From NCBI GenBank assembly GCA_027946555.1, contig JAPEVC010000166.1, positions 1-64,000 on the forward strand: 64,000 bases of DNA, given 5' to 3'. Both the position numbers and the translations under genes were made by a program. The DNA comes from Gnomoniopsis sp. IMI 355080 (lineage: Eukaryota; Ascomycota; Sordariomycetes; Diaporthales; Gnomoniaceae). Below the pieces are notes generated by a model, which saw nothing but the letters and a program-made list of their open reading frames with translations, was not told where the DNA came from and ran no database searches. How positions within the stretch are numbered: position 1 is the first letter of the stretch; each line of letters opens with the position of its first letter. This document shows positions 53,097-61,793 of the stretch, piece by piece.

Positions 53097-53320
53097 TGAC
53101 CTCGGTTGAGCATGAACCTGACAGTACCTACCGATGCGAGCATGAGCCGGACTACAGCATCCTGATCTACAGCTGGGGCCATGGATGATGAACGAGGGGC
53201 CCCATCTGACTGTGAATGGCCTCACTTTGGAATGCCCGTCGTTGACGAACATGCGGTTTTCACCGCAGCGGCGTCTCAGCACGTTCTGAAGGCAATGGGC
53301 AAGGGTACCTATTTCATCAA
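53097..53320 (+). pseudogene. HET-domain N-terminal fragment (type A)
   Basis: An ATG near 53097 opens a 31-codon frame that starts MTSVEHEPDSTYRCEHEP and ends DYSILIYSWGHG before a TGA. This matches the type A segment MTSYER...YSILSYTWGRW. In a second frame from 53181 the sequence GMPVVDEHAVFTAAASQHVL matches the block that follows in intact genes (WKIPA...VFTVEEFAAIL). After about 53310 similarity ends and no ACIDQ or SLWTLQE block follows. It is a short, frameshifted 5' fragment and the right-hand limit of recognisable HET sequence. Confidence 0.75.
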
Positions 53321-54466
53321 ATGTACTATCTCTCATAAGTTTAGCCCAAGCACTCGCTCGTTACCAACAGCAACACTCGGTGACGAGGTGATTCCAGCCT
53401 CCTGTGCCTCCTCGGTAACAATTAGCGGTCTTCCTGGACTTGCCACTATTACGACCGGAGCTTACGGTGTGCACCATTCAGTGGGACTGAGTCTCCTGAT
53501 TGTGTACAAAACCTACATTGGTCTCTGCTCTACCCTAAGGTAGCTCATGTGGCTCATTCCTTTTTCCATTGGAAGGATTCTCCTCCAAGCAAATCAGCAA
53601 TCATAACCCATCTCGCATTGACCATATGTCCGCATCGTTGGCTTCTAATTGTTTCAGAAAGGTGCAGGTAGCTAGCATTGACTCAGGACAGTCGGCGATG
53701 TTACAATGACATAGCCCACTTCACTGGGAACATGGAGATATTTTACTCCCAGTACCTACCTAGGTAGGTATTCCAAGAAGGAATAGCATGCGTTATCTAC
53801 TGTGCGTCTAGAAGGATCCCACTAGGTCTGGGATCATACTACATTTTCATTTTGTTGGTGTCTTGAACCTGGAAATATATGGAAAAACTAATTCTAACTT
53901 GCATGGTTGGCGATGGGAAACTTTGGAATGGATCTACCATTAGATACCATTTTTCAACATTTCTAAGAAGAGAAAAAAGGAAAAAGGGAAGGGGGGTACG
54001 TGTAAGTACTTAGTAGGCCTATATAAATATGAATTGCTTCGAACTCTCTCTAACACTGCCATGTTAGATGCATTAAAGCAGGTGCACAGAATCTTTCTCA
54101 TCTTGTAATATTAATAATACCCAGTTGTGTTGCCTTAAGTAGTGTTGTGACAGCCGAATTGCTGCTACGGGATTTCATGACGTACGCAATAGTATTGATT
54201 GGTCAGGGACGCCATATAACTCATCGCATACCATATATACGGGCTGCTTCTCCTTGAACTCCAATGCTTCTTGGTAACTGTGCCGCATTCTTCCAATGTT
54301 CCCAGTCTCAGACCCTCGGCACAACTTCGAGGGAAGATAAATACTCTTTTAATCACCACCAATTCTTTCAGTGATTTTCATTGTCTACTATAATGATTCA
54401 GTGCATTTGGCCCTTTCCATTACTCGGCTGGGTGGGGATATTGGGGACGCGTTTGCTTGTGCTAAG
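53321..54466. other. Intergenic
   Basis: About 1.1 kb with an 18-bp palindrome (53753) and an A/G-rich stretch at 53970-53995. A reading frame continues from the HET fragment to 53543, but its Ser/Thr-rich sequence is not recognised. Confidence 0.4.
53753..53770. repeat. 18-bp palindrome with TACCTAGGTA core
   Basis: TACCTACCTAGGTAGGTA is perfectly self-complementary over 18 bases, the longest extension of the TACCTAGGTA core in the window. Confidence 0.88.
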
Positions 54467-55468
54467 TACCTTACTGCGGTCGATATGCAGCCATCTACTT
54501 TTTCCTCGTGCCTGTGTGGTTCTACTTTGGAGCTGACAGTGGCCACAATATCAACGTGTCGGCATCGGTCCAACAGGCAACACCAATAAGACATCCACGC
54601 ACGGTATTGGAAGACGTATGGGAAGACATGATATCTATCGGCAATGAACTATTCGGTCCTGGGCCCCGGCCTCCTCTCACAACCCGCGTCCTTTCGAAAT
54701 ATTTACCGGTGATAGCCTTGTGGGCTGAGATATCTCTTCGTCTCGGACTTGGTCATCCAAATTGCATTACTTCTGGGTTTGAATTTGTAGTGATAATGGC
54801 TATGCTAGATTGCGTTCACAGATCCTAGGTAGTCTGTAGAGGAGGAGTGATGACTGGCTACGAGCTCGACTGTCGCTACCAAAAGATCTACCTATATTGG
54901 CCATGCGTGTGGGGCTTACAAAATGATCCGCTGGGCCCTGGGAGCCAATTGAATGAACCTGATACTGAAGGTTACAAAATAATTCGTTGACGGAGCTTCC
55001 GAGCTTCAACGAAAGTGCACGGCGAATGATCAGGTGTTAGATGCTTCGGGCGATGGTGGCCAAGGAACACAGGAGGGTTCTTCAACCATCCACTCTATCG
55101 AATACGACGGTCCAGGCTCCCCTTCATTCGGATCTGACGACTTTTTTACGTCACATCATGGCCTTATGGGGACCGACCAGGCTGCTGCACATTCCATGGA
55201 GAATGTTACCACCAAAAATTATATAGATGTTTTTGGAAGGATCAATGCGGATTTTGATATGGCAGATTCCCAACGGACCTCATTACTCTCGGACCTGGGA
55301 TTGGCTCTTCGAGACGCGGCAATGAAACACAAGGACTTGAATAACAGCCAATTAGTCTCTACAATGGCGGGATCCGAGGCAGACTCCCAGTCAAGGCCGG
55401 AGAAGTGGGACCGTCCGCAAGGAGAGACGTGTATTAAGCCGATGCCCTCGAACTACAACGCCTTTTAA
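54467..55468 (+). CDS. Unresolved spliced gene, unknown product
   Basis: Two stretches look coding, but I cannot give a full model. The first (about 54467-54828) reads YAAIYFFLVPVWFYFGADSG, a membrane helix, then a mixed hydrophilic region (VLEDVWEDMISIGNELFGPG) and ends in a stop. The second (about 55034-55468) starts behind an acceptor-like GATCAG and reads a Ser/Gly/Asp-rich start, then KNYIDVFGRINADFDMADSQ and LLSDLGLALRDAAMKHKDL to a stop at 55468. The first ATG and the intron(s) are unknown; an ATG at 54393 is in another frame. A single-TM protein with a soluble tail is one possibility, two small genes or a relic are others. No family recognised. Confidence 0.35.
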
Positions 55469-56092
55469 ATCAATACTGACCATATAAAAGTAAAGCAATG
55501 GACGAGGATACCCTTGGTGACTGGCATGCCCGCCTACTTCGTGCGCGAGGGGGCCCGGGAATGACCTCCCTAATTATATACTTTTTGATCTGTTATGAAT
55601 TATACAATACTACAAAACTTACAAGTCAAAATTATATGTCAGTCAAATAAAACAGTCAATTGAAGGTCAGGATTCATTTTCAAATTCTCCCTCGAATGTT
55701 TACTTTGCTATTATATAGAATTTCTTACATTAACCCTTCGTTTAATATACCCCCTTCCTCCTTATATACCCTCCCACCTTACCCAGGCACCCGCGCGTTA
55801 CAGCAGACCATTTCATAAAGGGCAAATGCTGTAGCTTGAGCATCCGACCTCTCCGATAGCCACCGCTAACGTTGTCTCGTATGCCTGGGGCCTTGTGGGT
55901 GTCGCGCAAGCAAAAGCCCGTCATACCCTATGTATTTCATCGGCAAACTGACAGCTACGTGGATATCTGAAACGAAAAAGTTAAAATATGATTCAAATGT
56001 ACCGAACCAATGTATTTATACACGCACAGCCCTGGGTATCTTCATAACAGCCCTGAGAAGGTCCATCACATAGAACAAAGCATCACAACTTA
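55469..56092. other. Intergenic, convergent 3' ends
   Basis: About 620 bases, AT-rich with several AATAAA/ATATAA-like strings (for example 55640-55660), fitting 3' ends from both sides. Nothing else is seen. Confidence 0.45.
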
Positions 56093-56996
56093 TTAGTCCT
56101 TCTTTATGTCCCTCTTTGCAAATCGCCGCTGGAAGAGAGTGTTCTCCATCTTCCGACATGCCTGATCCCATCTGATATCGGTTGTCCACTCCCGGTAATA
56201 TGGCTGATATCCCAGAATGGCAGCCAGGCAACGGCCCATACCAATGCCTAGGACATAGTAAGAAATGTACTTCCCAAAAGGCACCCACGGTGGTAAAGAC
56301 AGATATGATCCTCCTGCATCGTACATCTGCAAATTCTACTTGTCAGCTCAAATAAGCACATAGTGACGAGTATTAGTGTTCCTTACGATCAACACTTGCA
56401 ACACACTAATCTTCTCTCCGCGAACAACAATGCCTTCCTGGTAGGAGTACCAATTCTCATAGAAATCTTCGTCGAGCTTGAACATCTGGTCCGCGTCATC
56501 CGCTGACAGCAAGAACACACAGCGATTTCCTGCTGGGTCCTCGGACGGGGGTGACAGCAAGAGGCGATGATGCGTCCACGGCTCGATGCAAACTTCGCCA
56601 TCGGCAGGCGTCAGCACGCGTTCCTGGCCCTCGACCTCGAAGCACAGGCGGCCCTGCAGGACTTTCATGTACTCTGCCTGGGATGAGTGAAAGTGCAAAG
56701 GCGGCTTTTGGTGTTTCATTTGGGCGAAGCGAGGGTGATCGTATTGGAAGACTACTTCGAAGATGTGGTCACGGCCTTTTGGTAATTCATTTGCCGGGAG
56801 AGGACGTATGATTATTGCACCTTCAAGGCTATGAGGAAAAGTCAGCGAGGGTCTCAGACTGCTAGAGCTAGCAGTGAAATGTTGTTCAAGTGTAATGAAG
56901 CAGGAAAACCATGCCAAGGACGGCTTACGCGACCGCAGCAGGCCCGGACTCGGTCTCTATGTAGCCGAGTGGCCTAGAATCGTGGCTTGAAGTCAT
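56093..56996 (-). CDS. Cupin-domain protein
   Basis: Three exons, 56929-56996, 56387-56828 and 56093-56326, with introns of 100 and 60 nt (donors GTAAGC and GTAAGG, acceptors CATAG and TTGCAG), give 247 residues. Cupin motif 1 is exact: His68-x-His70-x4-Glu75-x6-Gly82 in LHFHSSQAEYMKVLQG; the second motif is represented by EPWTHHRL with His109/110. These His and Glu residues normally bind one metal ion. Residues about 190-212 (KYISYYVLGIGMGRCLAAIL) are hydrophobic enough for a membrane or packing helix, which is unusual behind a cupin. The substrate is unknown; fungal relatives are often found near biosynthetic genes. The start was chosen because the short first exon splices perfectly in frame. 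Confidence 0.88.
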
Positions 56997-58990
56997 CGTG
57001 GAAAGGTTCCCGTCTGGGCAGAACTACTCCGGAATGTATCAAGACAATGAAATGATTCTAGCAAGTTGGTTAAGATAGAGTTCCAGCCGGACACCTATGC
57101 AATTTCGCCTCAGCGGAGAGAAAAAACGCGGGCAGAGGACTGATTTCGGGCGCCGGACTTCGTGGATTACCTTACTATATAGTGCAGCACACCTCATTTG
57201 CATGGGACCCATTCAAATGGCACCAACTTGTGACATATTTACGAGAACCCAACCACACAAGCTTAGTCTTCCCCTGCAATCAGCTGGGAGGATTGGGGAG
57301 GCGCAGAGGCACCAACGTGCAGGACTGCCCTTGCGTACGGGAGTACCAACCTGGCTGTACTCTCTATATTTACCCCACAGAATTGCAGGGTTAATTTGCA
57401 TCCATGTCACCCCTCTACCCGTGGTAGAATTTGAGTACGCACTGGGCTCGATTTCAAATACGAGCCCTCTGCACGAAGAGTACCGAGTTGGGACTTCCTC
57501 CTCACGCCGATTGGTTATTGATCTTATTGGTACTTGTGCTATGTTTTTGTAGAGCCGCCGAATCCATCTAGGTAGTAGCTATCAACCGCGGGGTTAACAG
57601 ATATACAGGCGTTAACAAGTATACATTGATGTGAGAATGTGAGGAGAGACAATCTGAACACGTCGGGGGCAGACGTGTGTCCTGGAATGGTGGCTGGCAA
57701 GGCATCGTGCAGGTTCACAGGTGTACCTACTTGAAATTCGCCAGACAACGAGTGGCCGTAAGTCGTAAGGCATCAATCCAGTCACCAGGCATATGGAGTC
57801 GGTGGCCCAGGGCCATAGCAAATCTAGATCCCGCGTGGATCAGGAGACGGACCTCGGGGATGTTTACAAAACAATTCTCACAAATCATTTCGTCGAATAG
57901 GAGAGGCGGACATGTAGGAGTATGAGAGCAATAATATAGCTGCAGGAGAAGACGTTGATAGTGATTTCCATCACGAAAATTATGCTTCAATCATGTTATA
58001 CCTTAAAGTTGGACACTCCACAGTCTGACCACGGTTAGACTCGCACGTACACTTCACCAACCATTCGCACAAATTTCGAAACGAATCAGCGCCAGCTGGG
58101 TGATCATAAAAGCAAATAATATTATTTGTTCTCAAGTTTCAAGCTGATCAAACGAAAAGAATAATTGTTGCTGAGAGTCATGAACTCGCTGTAGCCGTGC
58201 TGGATGTCAGCAATTTAAGACAGCATTTCAACACACTCACTCTATCATCCCTTAAATTGATGAGACCACCTTCACACAATTCAGCCTAATATCAAGAGTC
58301 TTCCTACGAAACCACTAGAACTACACAGCCACGCATACCAAGTCCTTTGCGGGAGGGCTGCTACACAATAGCGAAAACGGACTAAAGTTCCATGCTCAAA
58401 CTCAAAGGAGAGGGACAATTCCATCTAGCCAGAGCTCTATACTTTTTCAGTAATGCGTTTCAATTAGGAGACAAGAGTTGCTTTCCAATGGATGAGGCCT
58501 TGTTTTCCCAACATTTTCCGGGCTGTCGGGCCATGCTCCTAAGCATTGGCCGCCATTGTGATGACCCGGATTAAAAAATACATGATGCAAAGTTTGAAGG
58601 CCCAAATAGAGGTTGTTAATGTCTCAGCCTGATCTTATGCTCTGGACAAACCAAGACACTTTGATTCCTCTTTACCACTTGACTTCTCAATACGCTTTGT
58701 CTGACTCAGATGCAAATTTCGTAGTGGGCATGAACGTGATAGTTATGGTAGTAACGCTACCTACAACATTCTTAGCCATTATCTTGGAGGCTACAATTCA
58801 ATCAGTGAATGGTTAAAGTGTGTTGTATAGTATATATCGTGAGGCCAAATGGATTTTATAGGGCAGTCATGCGATATCTGAGGACGATGCATTCAGAGTA
58901 GACCTTTTGGAAAGTTTATCATCATCATGAATCGTGCTCCCCCCTATCTATATAGAACCGGATCACGGGTGAACAACGTACCGTCAGCCT

Positions 58991-59000
58991 TACCTAGGTA
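58991..59000. repeat. TACCTAGGTA palindrome
   Basis: Exact copy, about 580 bp upstream of the LPMO-like gene. Confidence 0.8.
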
Positions 59001-59507
59001 CTTCGCCTTGCGGCTCAACCTTAAATTCAAGATGGGAAAGCTTGCCATGGCGTGCTAGTGCCTAACAGGGTAAGAATCAATTCTGACACACTTCTACGAA
59101 CGAGTCGGCCAAGTTTCATCGCATCTCTAGACAGCTTGGCACGAGCACATTGTGCCGTGGTTGACCCCTTTGCTCCATGATGTGAACTCGCTTTGAATGC
59201 TGACTGGCTCTTTCTCAAGCACACCGGGATCTGTCAAACCTTGCCTAGGCAATATTCCCCCGTGGTTCAGTTTAGAGGCACAATGCATTCAAACGAGCCT
59301 TGTGTCGCAGGATACATATGCTTTTATACGCGGCGTGAGATCTACGTCGTTCCATAAACCGAAAGGCTCGGCGCCGGGAATAGGATCTACTGATGATCTT
59401 AAAAAGATCTGGGTCCCTACGTCCCGAACTGTGTGTCCCGCGGGAGGCATTTCAATGGACTGTTCTGAATAATTATTGACTTCACTACCTAGTGCCGGAC
59501 ACTCTTT

Positions 59508-59513
59508 TATATA
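59508..59513 (+). promoter_or_regulatory. TATA box of LPMO-like gene
   Basis: TATATA about 60 bases before the ATG, followed by a CT-rich leader, the usual arrangement of a strongly expressed fungal secreted-protein gene. Confidence 0.5.
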
Positions 59514-59572
59514 CCCTTATTATTCTTCTGTCGCTCATTCACCAACACCACTCTCTTTCAACAATTCTCAAG

Positions 59573-60210
59573 ATGTGGACCTCTGTTGCTGCTGTTTCTG
59601 CCTTCGTGGCTGCTGCCTCTGCCCATGGAAATATCACCTCTCCGGCAGCCAGGCAGGCGGGCGTGGCCATGGCCACGGTATGCGGTCAGACGGCGGTTGA
59701 CAACGTGAACGCCGATCCTACGATCCCTATCGAAGATCTTGGGACTGTTGATACTGGCTGTAAGTGAACCCTGTCACGAATACATCCATGCTACACATAC
59801 CTCAAGTTCACTGTGCATGAACCTAAGACTGACAATATGTATCAGGCAATGCCTTCCTCTGCCGTGGAGCGCAGTTCGAGGATAACGCCAACAATGTTCA
59901 ACAATTTCAGGCAGGCCAAGTCGTTGACATGGAGGCTATTATCCCCATTCCTCATGTGGGCCCGATGAACGTATCCATCGTGAAGACGGCAACGAACACT
60001 GTGCTTGGATCACCACTGATCTCCTTCGACGTCTATGCGGATGAGTCGCTCGCCGCACTGCCTCCAAACAACACGGCATTCTCTGTGACAATGCCTAACG
60101 TGACCGCTGGAGATTGTGCGGTCGCCGGTGATTGTGTGCTTCAGTGGTTCTGGTTTGGAGAGAAAGCGCTGCAGACCTACGAGAGCTGCGTGGATTTTGT
60201 CATGGTCTGA
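59573..60210 (+). CDS. Secreted LPMO-like/chitin-binding-type protein
   Basis: Two exons, 59573-59759 and 59846-60210, with an intron of 86 nt (donor GTAAGT, acceptor ATCAG), give 183 residues. Residues 1-17 (MWTSVAAVSAFVAAASA) are a clear signal peptide; cleavage leaves HGNITSPAARQAG, so the mature protein would start with His, as copper-binding lytic polysaccharide monooxygenases and their relatives do. Other marks are several Cys spaced for disulfides, N-glycosylation sequons (NNT, NVT) and the end QTYESCVDFVMV. This fits small fungal proteins annotated as chitin-binding type 4, LPMO-like or Egh16-like; I cannot decide among these. Whether a second His completes a copper site (candidate in IPHVGPMNV) is unclear. 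Expected location: cell wall or outside. Confidence 0.85.
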
Positions 60211-60584
60211 GGGGTACGCATGTCAAAGTACGACACATGGACTTGACGTATGCGTACTAGATTTATAGAATAGAATGTATAATCATATTGGCGCCTTTCG
60301 TTAACTGTTCCCCATTTCAATTGGAAAGTCAATACCCTTCACTTGCCTTGAGAACTCGTTGCTACTTTCTAAAGGCCTACGGACATTGTCCTTGCTTGCA
60401 TATTGATGTGAGGTACGTGTGAGATGCCATCTCGACTCTAGTATACATTTATGGGTCTGTCTAGCTATCCCGGTACTGAATCACCTTCCCACGAAAGTTC
60501 TATGTGTGACCTATACCCTCCCAATTTGTCGAGGTACCTTTTTCTAGCCCAAATAACTCCATACGAATGCTTGCAGTGAACGTC
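60211..60584. other. Intergenic between convergent genes
   Basis: About 370 bases holding 3' ends of the LPMO-like and ADH genes; nothing else is recognised. Confidence 0.45.
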
Positions 60585-61793
60585 CTAGGACTCGTTGACG
60601 AGAACGTAACGGTAACGAGCCTTTCCAGCCTCCAGGTCGACGACCGCTTGGGTTGCGTCCTTCATGGGGCGCTCCTGAATCAGTCCCTTGATGTTGTGCT
60701 CCGTCACAAACTCCAGCATGTCTCTGAGGTCCTGAGGCGAGCCGATTACGGACCCCTCGAAGTTCAGGCGGTTGTGAATGACAACACCTCCGTTGAGCTG
60801 GAACACACCATCGTCAGGCAAGCCAACCTGAGTGAATGAGCCGCCCTTCTTGAGCAGACAGAGGTATTCTGTAAGGGGAACCTGTGACGGAGAGTTAGTA
60901 ATTGTCCTGGGTTTCTAACAACTGGGTGCGTCGCAAATTCTTACTTTAGCAGATGCAACGGTCGAGATGATCAAATCAAGGCTCTTTGCGTGCTTCGTGG
61001 CCCAATCCTTCTCGTCTGCCGTGGCAATGTAGCCGTCGGCTCCGAGGTTCATCACCTCTTCTCTCTTGCTCTCCCGTCGGGAAATACCGACAACCCGAGC
61101 GCCCATGGCCTTGGCGTAGAGCACACCATAGTGACCGAGACCGCCAACGCCAACGATACCCACCGACATGCCAGCCTTGACCTTGTGCTGCTTCAAGGGT
61201 CTGAACATCGTCACACCGCCGCACAGCATCGGTGCTGCCTGGGCGGAGTCGAGGCCGTCGGGGATCTTCACGACAAAGTGGCCCGGGGATCTGTGGTGCG
61301 TCGCGTAGCCTCCAGTGTTGATATCGCCGTTGAAGTGCTTGCTGTTGTATGCCCACACAATTTGGTCGCAGTAATTCTCCTCGCCAATGTCGCACTCAGC
61401 ACACTTGCCATTTCGGCCTAGGCAAGAGTCGCCCTGTGCACCAACGCCTACGCGGTCGCCAACCTTGATACCGGTCTTGACCTCGGAACCAACTCTGACG
61501 GCGACACCAACAATCTCATGACCAACGGTAAGAGGCCAGTTGGTGGCTCCCTTTTTCAAGTTAGTTCACGACAATGATTCAAAACAACGATATGATTCGG
61601 TCGCTGAACTTACCCATCCATTGCTGAGGAAATGCAGATCAGATCCGCACATGCCACAGTGGGTGATCTTGATGTCGACATCAGTCTCCTCCCATGCCTT
61701 GGGCTTGATCTCCTGCCACTTCATGTTTCCCTCGATAGCAGAGGGGTCACTGGCAGTCCAGCCCTCGAACTTGTAATCAGTAGTGCTTCCCAT
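60585..61793 (-). CDS. Zinc-dependent alcohol dehydrogenase, ADH6/7-type
   Basis: Three exons, 61614-61793, 60945-61550 and 60585-60881, with introns of 63 nt each (donors GTAAGT and GTAAGA, acceptors AAAAAG and CACAG), give 360 residues, the normal family length. Catalytic zinc ligands are Cys46 in THCGMCGSDLHFL, the His-Glu of VGHEIVG and the Cys of PMLCGGVTM. The structural zinc lobe is CLGRNGKCAECDIGEENYC. GIVGVGGLGHYGVLYAKAMG is the Rossmann loop and GISRRESKR supplies the basic residues for NADP. Such enzymes reduce cinnamyl-type and branched aldehydes with NADPH in the cytosol. A TATATA string about 145 bases before the ATG may be its promoter. Confidence 0.95.

Larger units (their letters stand above)
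56997..59572. other. Long intergenic stretch
   Basis: About 2.6 kb with many short frames but none convincing. A 65-codon frame from an ATG at 58619 contains one hydrophobic helix (VIVMVVTLPTTFLAIILEAT), but has no other support. One palindrome (58991) is present. Confidence 0.45.

Noticed and set aside
57097..57552. 151-codon frame in the long intergenic stretch
   Set aside because: No recognisable domain, mixed composition and no splice or promoter context.
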